Shown here: one piece after another, positions 1 through 9,637 of the stretch
Layout: the number at the start of each line of letters is the position of its first letter
Position numbering within the stretch: position 1 is the first letter of the stretch
Source: Weissella confusa
GTDB taxonomy: Bacteria; Bacillota; Bacilli; Lactobacillales; Lactobacillaceae
Length of the DNA stretch: 64,000 nt
Assembly: GCA_041871065.1 (NCBI GenBank)
Contig: CP168942.1
Span: 1,272,501 to 1,336,500 of the forward strand
Reading direction: 5' to 3'
Program-made: the position numbers and the translations under genes
The notes under the pieces: model-generated
The model's database searches: none
Told to the model about the DNA's origin: nothing
What the model saw: only the letters and a program-made list of their open reading frames with translations

Positions 1-1
1 T

Positions 2-1580
<1,579 letters not shown>

Positions 1581-1756
1581 GAAGTTTGAGTATAACTCAA
1601 TTTTTGTTGTTTAACAGAAGTTAAACGAATTTACTAGCGAATTGACTTCACAAATGTTTTTGCATCAAGAACTAGCTTGATGACCCTACACATTTGTTTC
1701 ATCGAAACGATATTCAGTTTTCAATGACCTACGTCGTCGCCCTGACGACTTAATCT

Positions 1757-1785
1757 ATAATACAGAAGAGAAATGCGATTGTCAA
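1757..1785 (-). promoter_or_regulatory. rRNA promoter, proximal
   Basis: On the minus strand TTGACA (complement 1780-1785) is followed after exactly 17 bases by TATTAT (complement 1757-1762). The spacer contains the same TCTCTTCTG string as the distal promoter. It would start transcription about 170 bases before the mature 16S 5' end. Confidence 0.9.
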
Positions 1786-1852
1786 CAATCAATTTCAATT
1801 CTTTTTCATTGCTTCTTCATGAAATGTTCATACATCCGAAACAACTTAATAT

Positions 1853-1881
1853 ATATTACAGAAGAGATTTGATATTGTCAA
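1853..1881 (-). promoter_or_regulatory. rRNA promoter, distal
   Basis: TTGACA (complement 1876-1881), a 17-base spacer and TAATAT (complement 1853-1858) on the minus strand. With the promoter 95 bases downstream it forms the tandem pair usual for rRNA operons. The rest of the gap 1581-2025 holds only leader and spacer sequence; I see no gene in it. Confidence 0.85.
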
Positions 1882-2025
1882 CACCCTTTTTCTTAAACGA
1901 TAAGGACGTAGGTGAAACACCCAAAAGACAACTTAAATATACTACTCTTATTTACCCCAAACCGTCAACTAATTCACCCCATAAAACAGAAAAGCGGTTA
2001 TCCCTAATCAGGGACAACCGTCATC

Positions 2026-2568
2026 TTACTTATCGTAATACAAATCTTTGTTAACTGTTTCCTTGATGCGACGGCGTAGTTCACTATCAAAATCACGGTT
2101 GTCAGCTACCATCTGCTTCGTGATCTCGCGTGGCGCTTGATAGAACGCCCATGGTCCGCTGGACTGATTTTCAAATTCTAATGGTGAAATTTGATAGAGG
2201 TCACGTGCTTCTGGTACATGAAGCCATTCATCAAACATCGCAAACAAGAATGGTCCGAATTCGCCTTCACCATTTTCTAGGTATGATTCCCAATCTGCGA
2301 CAACAAATGCTTCCGGTTCATTATCCATTGCATTGCGCATAATCACTTCTAGATCACCAGACGCTTTTTCTGATGTTACCGCGTAATAGGCTGAAACATC
2401 AGGCGCAGCTAACATTGGTAGTGAGCGATAGTCGAATCCTAGCGTCTTGGCCAATTTTTGCGATAGCGCAATCCGGGTATGTTGCGTCATTGGCACGCCC
2501 TCATGTCGCGCAATACGTAATTCTTGCATACCGTCCGCTAAATCTACCGTCTTAAAGTCGAAATACAT
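2026..2568 (-). CDS. Hypothetical protein, 180 aa
   Basis: A soluble acidic protein I cannot assign to a family. It begins MYFDFKTVDLAD, has an aromatic-rich centre (GPWAFYQAPRE) and a charged C-terminus. AAGGAG lies 11 bases before the ATG at 2568; a GTG four codons earlier touches that ribosome site, so I prefer the ATG. It is the last gene of a probable minus-strand unit with the 52-aa membrane protein, the 139-aa protein and the SDR enzyme. No signal peptide or membrane segment is visible. Confidence 0.75.
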   Translation of the reverse strand: MYFDFKTVDLADGMQELRIARHEGVPMTQHTRIALSQKLAKTLGFDYRSLPMLAAPDVSAYYAVTSEKASGDLEVIMRNAMDNEPEAFVVADWESYLENGEGEFGPFLFAMFDEWLHVPEARDLYQISPLEFENQSSGPWAFYQAPREITKQMVADNRDFDSELRRRIKETVNKDLYYDK

Positions 2569-2583
2569 CTGGCTTATCACTCC

Positions 2584-2742
2584 TTACTTAACCTTTGCTG
2601 CATAGTAGCCAATCACTAGACCGATAAAAATGAGTCCTGATGTGACTTCTTTGCTATGCGTCACAAACATCACGACGATTGCGACTAGGAATAACAACAC
2701 AGCGATTACTGTCATCCCCAATTTAATATTCTTCTTTTCCAT
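2584..2742 (-). CDS. Small membrane protein, 52 aa
   Basis: A complete short frame beginning MEKKNIKLGMTVIAVL and ending GYYAAKVK. Two hydrophobic stretches (about residues 9-27 and 35-48) are joined by a short polar turn, THSKEVTS, which predicts a two-helix membrane protein with a basic N-terminus. A purine-rich GAGGAAGAG lies directly upstream of the ATG. It sits 15 bases before the 180-aa gene and 19 bases after the 139-aa gene, all in one direction. Function unknown. Confidence 0.65.
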   Translation of the reverse strand: MEKKNIKLGMTVIAVLLFLVAIVVMFVTHSKEVTSGLIFIGLVIGYYAAKVK

Positions 2743-2761
2743 TCTCTTCCTCATCTCTCAA

Positions 2762-3181
2762 TTAATCAGCATATCGATAAGTTGCATCACGTAAATACGC
2801 CGCAAAGTCACGGTGACCAATCTCTGACTCAAACGTTTCTTTAAAATCGGCAATGTAGCTCAGCTTCATCTCATGGTGGTCATCAGTAACGTGCGCTTGT
2901 AGTTCTAGCATCCCCATCACATCAACCACATCGAACTCTGGTAGTAGCGTCTCGATTTCACGAACTTGTTCTGCCGTTACCGTATACTCTTTAACGATTA
3001 ACGGTTGCGGGTTATCAGCCGCCACACCTTCTGCAGTCGCCACGACCGCACTTGGCGTAGAACGAAACGTCAAACGTCGGTCGGCAACACGGTACAAACG
3101 GCCATCCGCTATATCCAATACGCCTAGCGCTGCCACTTTTAATAGTTCCGGTCCCCAGAAAATCATTTGCTTGTTACTCAT
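2762..3181 (-). CDS. Hypothetical protein, 139 aa
   Basis: Begins MSNKQMIFWGPELLKVAALG. The C-terminal half is acidic and probably helical (EIETLLPEFDVVDVMGMLEL), followed by HVTDDHHEMKLSYIADF. Two ATG codons are adjacent; GAGG is 2 bases from the first (3184) and 5 from the second (3181), so I chose the second. It follows the SDR gene by 16 bases and is probably cotranscribed. I recognise no domain. Confidence 0.7.
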   Translation of the reverse strand: MSNKQMIFWGPELLKVAALGVLDIADGRLYRVADRRLTFRSTPSAVVATAEGVAADNPQPLIVKEYTVTAEQVREIETLLPEFDVVDVMGMLELQAHVTDDHHEMKLSYIADFKETFESEIGHRDFAAYLRDATYRYAD

Positions 3182-3197
3182 CATAACCTCGTTTCTT

Positions 3198-4025
3198 CTA
3201 TATAGAAGTAAACTGTGCCACCATCTTGGCAGATTCTTCCCACAGCTGACGGGCATTTGTATTACCATCATCCACTACTTTGACTGGTAGCAACTTCTTA
3301 CCATCATATACTTCGCCGGCAATGAAGTCAGTGCCAGGTACACCAAGAGCCAAGTTCACCAAACGCTTGGCACTGCGCTCTGGACTAATTGCCCCCAAAT
3401 ACTTCAATGGTGTACGGTATAGCCAACGCATAAACGTGTTTGATTCAGATGAAAAACTCGTGCGAACAACACCAGGGTGGAACGCAACGGCCGTTAGCTG
3501 ATCACCGTACCGACGTTGTAGCTCACGGGTGAATAGAATGTTTTCGTATTTTGCATAACCGTATGCCTTTTCCGACGTATACTCATGGGCCACGTTCACA
3601 TCATTAACGTCAAACGTCTTCACAAACAAGTTCGCCGCAATACTTGATGTTTGAATGACTGTTGCATGATCAGCCAGCAACTTATCTAATAGTAGATTTG
3701 TTAAAAGGAACCCAGCCAAATGATTCACTTGGCACGTCTTTTCATAGCCATCGGCCGTCAACGTACGGTCACCCATAATGCCACCTGCATTATTTGCCAG
3801 CACATCAATGTGGTCGTACTGACGTAGTTCAACCGCCAAACGCTCGACATCCGCTAATTTCGTAAAGTCAGCCAAATGATACGGCATACCAAGTTCAGTC
3901 GCGACTTTCGCTGTTTTTTCTGGGTTGCGTCCAACAATCACCACTTGATGGCCAAGGTTAACCAACTCCTTAGCGGCAGCGGCCCCGATACCATCACTGG
4001 CACCAGTAATCACAATTGTCTTCAT
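3198..4025 (-). CDS. Short-chain dehydrogenase/reductase (SDR)
   Basis: An NAD(P)-dependent oxidoreductase of the classical SDR fold, 275 aa. Visible motifs: the cofactor loop TGASDGIG (residues 7-14), Arg33 after the second strand (VGRNPEK), which suggests NADP preference, NNAG (78-81), the catalytic Ser in QTSS (about 127) and Tyr155-x-x-x-Lys159 (YGYAK). It resembles the retinol dehydrogenase/WW-oxidoreductase-like branch; the substrate cannot be told from sequence. The ATG at 4025 is preceded by GGAGGGGACT, better than the frame's earlier starts. It is the first gene of the minus-strand unit continuing to 2026. Confidence 0.9.
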   Translation of the reverse strand: MKTIVITGASDGIGAAAAKELVNLGHQVVIVGRNPEKTAKVATELGMPYHLADFTKLADVERLAVELRQYDHIDVLANNAGGIMGDRTLTADGYEKTCQVNHLAGFLLTNLLLDKLLADHATVIQTSSIAANLFVKTFDVNDVNVAHEYTSEKAYGYAKYENILFTRELQRRYGDQLTAVAFHPGVVRTSFSSESNTFMRWLYRTPLKYLGAISPERSAKRLVNLALGVPGTDFIAGEVYDGKKLLPVKVVDDGNTNARQLWEESAKMVAQFTSI

Positions 4026-4070
4026 AGTCCCCTCCATTTGTTTGCTTTCCTTCATTATACCTGCATATGC

Positions 4071-4100
4071 AAAAAAGGCACGCTAATGGAAGCGTGCCTT
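4071..4100 (-). terminator. Intrinsic terminator of the thi operon
   Basis: A 10-bp stem AAGGCACGCT (4075-4084) with AGCGTGCCTT (4091-4100) and a 6-base loop. On the minus strand it is followed by a T run (complement of 4071-4076). It lies downstream of tenA; the bases 4101-4276 between hold no gene. Confidence 0.85.
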
Positions 4101-4276
4101 TATGAGTAACTCACATCACCCACAACAACATAAGTTTAGGAGAATCCATGAAACTACTAAACCCTCTCACAAGTACTAGCATAATGGGCCCAACCGAAAT
4201 ATTCATCTGCAATTCTTGACCGGTCGCTGAATTATAGAGAGCGACTTGTGGGATGCTTTTCTTTAAATAGTCCCTG

Positions 4277-4882
4277 TCATTGATTAGCTGCCTGCCAAAA
4301 CGCCAATTCATGGTGATATGACGTTTCGTAAATGCGCGCGTAATCAGCTTTTTCAGATTGCGTTTGCGCAAATAGCTGATCAACCGTCCGCCAACTCCAG
4401 TCAATGATTGACTGATAGGCTTGATTCGCGTAGTAATCTACCCAGACATCAAACCCATTCGATGCGACCCCTTGCTGTTGCAAACGTTGTGCAATTAAGC
4501 CGTATGATTCTGTGCATGGTAATAACGCCAACATGCTGGCTAGTGGATCACCTTGGGCGACTGTGTCCCGCAAATGATTGAGGTAGTTCGCATTATGTGC
4601 ACCTACTGCAATTTGGTGATAGCGTTCACTTGGCGCAAGACCCAAATGCGCATCGCTCTCATCCGACTCAGACATAGCATGTCGTCTTAGTTCTAATGGC
4701 AATTGTGCATTCGTTTGTTCTAACAGCATCATAAACGTAGCCACGTAATGATGATCTTGTGCGACGTAATAATCACGACTAGTCTGTGACAACACACCAG
4801 TCCGGATACCTTGGACAAAGGGTTCTTGCATAATCGCGGCCATCATATTGTCGCGAATTGGCATGAGTTCTTCACGTGTCAT
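4277..4882 (-). CDS. tenA: Thiaminase II / TenA-family aminopyrimidine aminohydrolase
   Basis: TenA enzymes hydrolyse aminopyrimidine breakdown products of thiamin so that the pyrimidine can be reused. The 201-aa protein is all-helical, with the family's Asp in QDHHYV, the catalytic Cys in LLPCTESYG and a C-terminal Glu region YETSYHHELAFW. It is a little shorter than typical TenA. The ATG at 4882 overlaps the thiE stop in an ATGA, showing translational coupling. It is the last gene of the TPP-riboswitch operon, which fits a salvage role. Confidence 0.9.
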   Translation of the reverse strand: MTREELMPIRDNMMAAIMQEPFVQGIRTGVLSQTSRDYYVAQDHHYVATFMMLLEQTNAQLPLELRRHAMSESDESDAHLGLAPSERYHQIAVGAHNANYLNHLRDTVAQGDPLASMLALLPCTESYGLIAQRLQQQGVASNGFDVWVDYYANQAYQSIIDWSWRTVDQLFAQTQSEKADYARIYETSYHHELAFWQAANQ

Positions 4883-5532
4883 AACGTTCCCCACTTTGCT
4901 TTCATCTCATTAATCACCGACCGAACATCTGGTGCTTCGCTCAATAGACTAATCACCGCAACACCATCGACACCCGATTGACGTAATGCAGGTAAGTCTT
5001 TAAGTGTAATGCCACCGATTGCAACGGTTGGCAGTTGTTTTGTATTAGCATTCAAGGTCGTCGTGAGGCCGTCTAATCCTAATGGCGTAGCTGCATCAGC
5101 CTTCGTTGCGGTCGCAAAAACCGGTCCAACGCCCAGATAATCAATGCCCATCACCGACTGAGCGGCGACCATTTCGGCCTTATTGCGAACCGATAGCCCC
5201 ACAATCATCTGGCCAGCAACCTGTGTCACGACATCCGTGATTGGCATATCATCCTGGCCAACGTGAACACCATCCGCTTCAACCGCTATTGCCAATGCAA
5301 CATCGTCATCAACGATAAACGGCACAGCTAATTCACGAGCCTTTTCCCGCAATCGCATCGCCAAAGCTTGTTTTTCATCAGTCGACAGTGCAGGGTTCTT
5401 TTCACGGAACTGGTACGCTGTAATACCTGATTGCATCATTACTGCGAGTCGATCTTCATATTCGGCCAACGTTAAATCAGGAAAGTTCTGCGAGCCGGCG
5501 ACAAAATATCGTTGTAAAAGTTCTTTCTTCAT
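4879..5532 (-). CDS. thiE: Thiamin-phosphate synthase
   Basis: Joins HMP-pyrophosphate to the thiazole phosphate to make thiamin monophosphate. It is a 217-aa TIM barrel with family motifs: YQFREKN near the N-terminus, FIVDDDVALAI, DGVHVGQDDMP, GLSVRN, YLGVGPVFAT and VAIGGI. The length is normal. The ATG at 5532 overlaps the thiD stop (ATGA), and its own stop overlaps the tenA start. Confidence 0.95.
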   Translation of the reverse strand: MKKELLQRYFVAGSQNFPDLTLAEYEDRLAVMMQSGITAYQFREKNPALSTDEKQALAMRLREKARELAVPFIVDDDVALAIAVEADGVHVGQDDMPITDVVTQVAGQMIVGLSVRNKAEMVAAQSVMGIDYLGVGPVFATATKADAATPLGLDGLTTTLNANTKQLPTVAIGGITLKDLPALRQSGVDGVAVISLLSEAPDVRSVINEMKAKWGTL

Positions 5533-6332
5533 TCTGTCACCCAATGATTCAGTGGGCCGTGGCCGTGACCAACGGCAATCGTTTCCGCAATCGCAGCATT
5601 CATAAACGCTTTGGCACGGGGCATGATCTCTACTAACGTTTCACCTTGCGCAAGATGTGCTGTAATGAAGGCAGATAACGTGTCACCAGTCCCATGTGTG
5701 CGGTTTGTCTCAATGCTTGGCGCGTGGTACCAACGGCCGGTTCCGTCCGCGAATGCTACATAATCCGCCACATCGTCAGAGTGACTATCTTTCAAATGAC
5801 CACCCTTCAAGACTACATTTTTTGGACCCAGTAGTTGCAGTTCATGCGCAGCGTTCACCATGTCCTCTTCTGTGGCAATCGCCCGATTCAACAAGACCGA
5901 CGCTTCAGCCAAGTTTGGTGTCACAACCGTCGCTAACGGGAATAACTCATTTTTCACCGCCTCAATGGCATCATCGGTTAGTAGCTTGGCACCACCTTTT
6001 GCAACCATCACGGGATCAACAACCACATGCGCTACACCAGAATTGGCGATTTCGTCCGCAACGACATGCACCCGGTCTGCATCAAACAACGCGCCAGTTT
6101 TTAATGCCCGAATATCTAGATCAGACAAGACACTTTTGAATTGGTCACTAATAAAATCAGTTGGCGTCGGCAAGATGCCTTGGACGCCCAATGTATTTTG
6201 CGCCGTCAAACCAGTAATGATTAAAGCACCGTAGACACCTTGATTATGGAACGTTTTCAAATCCGCGTTGGCGCCGGCACCACCACTTGAGTCAATACCC
6301 GCTACTGTTAACACCTGTGTGATATCAATCAT
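5529..6332 (-). CDS. thiD: Hydroxymethylpyrimidine/phosphomethylpyrimidine kinase
   Basis: Phosphorylates HMP and HMP-phosphate for thiamin synthesis. It is a 267-aa ribokinase-fold enzyme with the N-terminal signature GIDSSGGAGANADLKTF, VVDPVMVAKGG in the middle, VVLKGGH, and the C-terminal ATP/anion-hole motif THGTGDTLSA. The start at 6332 overlaps the thiM stop by ATGA. No thiC is present in the window, so the HMP used is probably salvaged (inference). Confidence 0.95.
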   Translation of the reverse strand: MIDITQVLTVAGIDSSGGAGANADLKTFHNQGVYGALIITGLTAQNTLGVQGILPTPTDFISDQFKSVLSDLDIRALKTGALFDADRVHVVADEIANSGVAHVVVDPVMVAKGGAKLLTDDAIEAVKNELFPLATVVTPNLAEASVLLNRAIATEEDMVNAAHELQLLGPKNVVLKGGHLKDSHSDDVADYVAFADGTGRWYHAPSIETNRTHGTGDTLSAFITAHLAQGETLVEIMPRAKAFMNAAIAETIAVGHGHGPLNHWVTE

Positions 6333-7093
6333 CGCGTTGTCACCTCCGTTTGCGTTATCACATACAACTCATTGAATAGCGCACCGATAAAGTGACCCGG
6401 TAAATGATTCACTTGCGCAGATGCCCGTTCACCAGCTTCACCAAATAATTCAGTAGCTGCTACCCCGGCAGCAAAGTAGTCCTCCGTCACGGCAGCAAAT
6501 GCGCCAATTAAACCGCTCAACATATCGCCAGCACCAACATTAATCGCTAACAATGGTGAATTCGTAACCACCGTCTGCGTACGCACGCCATCGGTAATCA
6601 CATCAACCACACCAGTTTGTACAATCACCGCGCCAGTCTTTTTAGCAGCTAACTCAGCTTCTTGTTGATGCGTTGTTTGATCCAAGGTATCAATCCCACG
6701 ACCCGCAACTTCTGCCTGGGCGAACCACGCAATTTCGCTGGCGTTGCCTCGGATAATATCAACAGTTACATTTTCCAGCAAACGACGCACAAATTGCGCA
6801 CGGTATGGCATCCCCACCGCGACTGGATCCAAAATCACCGGCTTGTTTTGTTGATTAGCCGCTTGGCCAACTGCCAAAAATAGCGGCCATTGTGCTTCAG
6901 ATAGCGTCCCTATGTTCAAAACGACCGCCGACGAAATGCCAACTAGTTCAGCAGCTTCGTGCGGCTCGTTAGTCATCAAAGGCGAAGCGCCTACGACATT
7001 AATTGCATCCGCCACGTGTTGCATCGTCACAAAATTTGCAACGTTCAGCACGAGCGGTTGTTGTTCACGGATGTTGGTCAGTAAATGATTCAT
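6329..7093 (-). CDS. thiM: Hydroxyethylthiazole kinase
   Basis: Phosphorylates the thiazole alcohol for use by ThiE. It is a 254-aa ribokinase-like protein with PLVLNVANFVTMQHVADA at the N-terminus, PVILDPVAVG (substrate region), VDIIRGNASEIAWF, and INVGAGDMLSGLIGAF, which carries the catalytic Asp. The ATG at 7093 has GGAGGAATT just upstream. It is the first gene of the operon and directly follows the riboswitch terminator. Confidence 0.95.
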   Translation of the reverse strand: MNHLLTNIREQQPLVLNVANFVTMQHVADAINVVGASPLMTNEPHEAAELVGISSAVVLNIGTLSEAQWPLFLAVGQAANQQNKPVILDPVAVGMPYRAQFVRRLLENVTVDIIRGNASEIAWFAQAEVAGRGIDTLDQTTHQQEAELAAKKTGAVIVQTGVVDVITDGVRTQTVVTNSPLLAINVGAGDMLSGLIGAFAAVTEDYFAAGVAATELFGEAGERASAQVNHLPGHFIGALFNELYVITQTEVTTR

Positions 7094-7111
7094 AATTCCT
7101 CCAGAATAGAC

Positions 7112-7155
7112 AAAAAAATCGACCAACCCGCGTATAAAGAAACGGATTGATCGAT
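7112..7155 (-). terminator. Riboswitch-controlled terminator before thiM
   Basis: On the minus strand ATCGATCAATCCG (complement 7143-7155) pairs with CGGGTTGGTCGAT (complement 7118-7130), using two G-U pairs. A run of seven T follows (complement 7112-7118). It lies between the TPP aptamer and thiM, so it is the expected switch that stops transcription when TPP is bound. Confidence 0.85.
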
Positions 7156-7180
7156 TGGATAGTCTTATCTGGTCGGTCTA

Positions 7181-7265
7181 CCATCACTTCCCTACGCAAG
7201 TCTTAACTCAACAGGTTCAAAGGGTCCGGTCATACCGTCTCAGCCAAATGGCTCCCCCAGTGGTG
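7181..7265 (-). promoter_or_regulatory. TPP (thi-box) riboswitch
   Basis: The minus strand shows the conserved THI-element blocks in order: GGGGGAGCC, then GGCTGAGACGGTATGACC, ACCCTTTGAACCTG, and GCGTAGGGAAGTG closing the aptamer. It precedes thiM-thiD-thiE-tenA and a T-tailed hairpin, the standard Gram-positive layout for repression by thiamin pyrophosphate. Confidence 0.95.
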
Positions 7266-7283
7266 AATATTTAATTCATGATT

Positions 7284-7311
7284 AGTGTAACAGAGTTAGC
7301 GCCAAATACAA
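7284..7311 (-). promoter_or_regulatory. Probable thi operon promoter
   Basis: TTGTAT (complement 7306-7311), a 16-base spacer and TACACT (complement 7284-7289) on the minus strand, about 20 bases upstream of the riboswitch. The match is moderate but the position is right. Confidence 0.55.
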
Positions 7312-7418
7312 TCACCATTTTTTTCATAACGGTGAATCAAACCGGCAAGTTCCCTTTTCAACGCAGTCATACCAGGCATTATGCTAAACTAATTCCATCA
7401 AATTTTTAGGAGATCGTC

Positions 7419-7859
7419 ATGGCAAGTGCTTTTAACGCTGCGGATATCGCCGCAAAGAAACAAGAATTGGGTTACCCCGCTGACACAACCAACGTCGCTT
7501 ACATCGAAGCTAACCACAAGCTTGAAGATGTGATCGGTGCCTTCAATGCTTTCACGGGTAAGAATTTCGTGATTAGTTTTGAAGAAAACGGCTTGTTGTT
7601 CATGGGTCTAACACCACTTAACCAATTTAATGGGACTGATAAGTTCGTTGCTTTGTCTGAAATCGGCACGATTGCCCACACAGATGAGGCTGTGTTCAAT
7701 GGTCGCTTTGTCACTGATTCTGAAACGTTGGTGCTTGATTCACTACACGGTGATCACACTGAAAACCGCTTGTACACCACATCAACATTGGCTGACTGGG
7801 TCGCTGAGAACGTCGCCAACGTTAACGCCATCATCGATGGTTACAACGAAGCCAAGTAA
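7419..7859 (+). CDS. Hypothetical protein, 146 aa
   Basis: A plus-strand gene of unknown function. It begins MASAFNAADIAAKKQELGYP and contains KLEDVIGAFNAFTGKNFVISFEEN. The middle looks beta-rich (FVISFEENGLLFMGLTPL) and the C-terminus helical. AGGAG lies 8 bases before the ATG and a strong terminator follows, so it is probably a single-gene unit. No signal peptide or membrane helix is seen. The large number of Asn and Ala residues is the only compositional oddity. Confidence 0.8.
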   Translation: MASAFNAADIAAKKQELGYPADTTNVAYIEANHKLEDVIGAFNAFTGKNFVISFEENGLLFMGLTPLNQFNGTDKFVALSEIGTIAHTDEAVFNGRFVTDSETLVLDSLHGDHTENRLYTTSTLADWVAENVANVNAIIDGYNEAK

Positions 7860-7871
7860 ATCGCAATTATT

Positions 7872-7900
7872 AGGAAGTACCAAATCGGTGCTTCCTTTTT
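7872..7900 (+). terminator. Intrinsic terminator after the 146-aa gene
   Basis: Stem GGAAG/CTTCC (7873-7877 with 7891-7895), extended by further pairing around ACC/GGT, then five T (7896-7900). It lies at the convergent junction with the next minus-strand gene, whose stop codon overlaps the T run. Confidence 0.8.
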
Positions 7901-8222
7901 ATTTACCAATCTTGCCCGTCAACAAGTACTTCAGACCATACCAAGCAACGATAACCATTGATAGTATCAAAAGTCCGTACTCCTGTAGATTGGGTGATTC
8001 CCCTTCAAAGTTTACAACTCCAATGATTTGGCCCGCAAAGCCTAGTACAAAAAACACAAAAACAACAAAGCCCCAGTAAAGCAATCCGGCAATGAAGCTT
8101 CCCGAAACCAGCTTGATGACCAAGATTACCGAGAAGATAACGATGACCGGTATCAGCTGGTCAGATGACGTGCAGCTTCGAATAAACCCAATTAACGCAA
8201 TTATATAGACTAACCATGACAT
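7899..8222 (-). CDS. Small integral membrane protein, 107 aa
   Basis: Begins MSWLVYIIALIGFIRSC and has four hydrophobic stretches: about residues 3-14, 21-36, 44-66 and 83-97. A short hydrophilic part, NFEGESPNLQEY, lies before the last helix. GGAGG is 8 bases before the ATG at 8222, better placed than the GTG or ATG of the longer frame. It stands alone and its function is unknown. Confidence 0.7.
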   Translation of the reverse strand: MSWLVYIIALIGFIRSCTSSDQLIPVIVIFSVILVIKLVSGSFIAGLLYWGFVVFVFFVLGFAGQIIGVVNFEGESPNLQEYGLLILSMVIVAWYGLKYLLTGKIGK

Positions 8223-8299
8223 ATGCCGAACCTCCATTTTTCAACCAGCATACCAGGCGCTCGTGAAAAATTTTAGAAGCAAAAGCTTATCGATCAGAG

Positions 8300-8542
8300 C
8301 TATTGTTTACGCACAACCAAATCAATTAGGATAAACACAATAAACACCAACCCAAACAAAAACCAAAAATCGGCACGACGACAATCGCGTTGACGACGGA
8401 TTTCTTTTTCCAATTCGTTCACTCAAGTTTCTAAAATGGTATTTTTCGTTTGTGCTTTCACCAGTTCAAGCTGGTTCGATAATTGATTTTCTTGAATTTG
8501 TTTTATGTCCTGTTTTACCCACTTCAAATCAAGCTTGTCCAT
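8300..8542 (-). pseudogene. Small coiled-coil + membrane protein split by an in-frame TGA
   Basis: One reading frame gives MDKLDLKWVKQDIKQIQ to NTILET, then TGA (complement 8423-8425), then continues in frame with GTG AAC GAA into VNELEKEIRRQRD, a hydrophobic helix WFLFGLVFIVFILIDLVV, and RKQ. The intact reading would be an 80-residue coiled-coil protein with one C-terminal helix, an architecture like XhlA-type phage/bacteriocin membrane proteins (inference). It may be decayed by one nonsense change, or the tail may be reinitiated at the GTG next to the stop. GGGGGAA precedes the ATG at 8542. Confidence 0.55.
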
Positions 8543-8614
8543 AATCAGACTTCCCCCACACTTTATCTTTTTGCATAATATTGCTAACACTGTCAACAAA
8601 TCCCCATAAACCAC

Positions 8615-8656
8615 AAAAGAGATGCCCGCTATATCGCTGACATCTCTTTTTGTCGT
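8615..8656. terminator. Bidirectional hairpin terminator
   Basis: AAAAGAGATG and CATCTCTTTTT flank a loop of about 16 bases, giving T runs on both strands. It lies between the broken small gene and the 255-aa gene. Confidence 0.65.
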
Positions 8657-8682
8657 ACTGTAATTTTAATTTATTTAAGTCT

Positions 8683-8718
8683 TAAAAACGAGACTGAAGT
8701 GGCAATGTCACCTTCAGA
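8683..8718 (-). terminator. Probable terminator of the 255-aa gene
   Basis: On the minus strand CTGAAG pairs with CTTCAG around a 12-base loop (with some extra internal pairing) and is followed by CTCGTTTTTAAG. It sits about 40 bases after the stop at 8757. Confidence 0.5.
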
Positions 8719-8756
8719 CAGAAAAAGATCTGCCGTAGCAACTCCTACTACTTCGA

Positions 8757-9524
8757 CTAAATTTCATCATTATCATCGTCAATCAGTTCCGCCAACGGCA
8801 ACAACTTCAATTGACCATCTACCACCTGCAAGCTAGCCTTGAAGACTTCGACTTGCTCAGCAACCTGTTGCAAAACTTGCTCGTACTCCGTCAACAAACC
8901 AGATACCTTGAACTGCTTGCGCGCCATCACTTGGTTCTCCACCAAATCAATCGCAAAGCCAACTCCAGCGACTGCCAGATCAACGGCCACATTCTTCACC
9001 AATGGGTTGCCCTTCTTGGGCGTTGCAGCAGCTGTTTTGCGCAACTTAGCTGCTTGTCGGGCCGCCATCGTACCGGCTTGCAGAACCATCGCGCGCTTTG
9101 ATGACTTGCTCAAGGCATTCGCGGTCGCATTCGGTGTAATCTTCACGTACTTAGCTGGTGTCATCGGCGTCAATTGCACATCGTGAATCAAATCTGAGTC
9201 AAAATCGAATTGCTTCGTCGCCTCATCCGTCATAAATGACACAACCATGTTGCGCAATGCTTCGTTCGCACCCGCTACCAACTGCGTTTCATATTGCAAA
9301 GCCACTGCGTCGAATTCACTCGTACTGATTTTATTGTTCTTGTACAGCTCAGCCAACTGCTGAATTGCCACTCGGCGCGTTTGCTTCAATGCCTTGAACG
9401 GTTGTTGCAACTTGCGATTCACAATCATGTTCACGCGCGTTTCAACGGTCTTCGCCTTCACCGATTCACCCACACGGCCCGCACCTTGCTTCAAAGATTG
9501 GAAGCCATCGCTTATTTTTGCCAT
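8757..9524 (-). CDS. Hypothetical protein, 255 aa, acidic tail
   Basis: Unknown function. It is mostly helical, with a basic N-terminal half (KAKTVETRVNMIVNRKLQQ; TRRVAIQQLAEL), a lysine/alanine-rich centre (SKSSKRAMVLQ; AAKLRKTAAATPKKG) that may be an amphipathic or weak hydrophobic segment followed by LAVAGVGFAIDLVE, then a coiled-coil-like stretch and an acidic end, DDDNDEI. The ATG at 9524 is 9 bases after GAGGGGG. It is flanked by terminators, so it is monocistronic. Confidence 0.75.
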   Translation of the reverse strand: MAKISDGFQSLKQGAGRVGESVKAKTVETRVNMIVNRKLQQPFKALKQTRRVAIQQLAELYKNNKISTSEFDAVALQYETQLVAGANEALRNMVVSFMTDEATKQFDFDSDLIHDVQLTPMTPAKYVKITPNATANALSKSSKRAMVLQAGTMAARQAAKLRKTAAATPKKGNPLVKNVAVDLAVAGVGFAIDLVENQVMARKQFKVSGLLTEYEQVLQQVAEQVEVFKASLQVVDGQLKLLPLAELIDDDNDEI

Positions 9525-9593
9525 TATCATAATCCCCCTCAATGGTTTATAGGTATAGCTTACGTGATGAAACTTAAAAATGCACCTCAAAAC

Positions 9594-9618
9594 TAAAAAA
9601 AGAGAGGTCGCCCTCTCT
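9594..9618 (-). terminator. gldA terminator
   Basis: Stem AGAGAGG (9601-9607) with CCTCTCT (9612-9618) and a 4-base loop, followed on the minus strand by seven T (complement 9594-9600). It lies 20 bases after the gldA stop. Confidence 0.9.
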
Positions 9619-9637
9619 TTTGGTGTGATTTTTAGTA

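Noticed and set aside
1773..2054. A 93-codon plus-strand frame next to the rRNA gene
   Set aside because: It overlaps both rRNA promoters and the 3' end of the next gene, has AT-driven composition and no ribosome site.
9294..9596. Overlapping frames opposite the 255-aa gene
   Set aside because: The codon pattern and ribosome site favour the minus-strand gene; the opposite frames have none.
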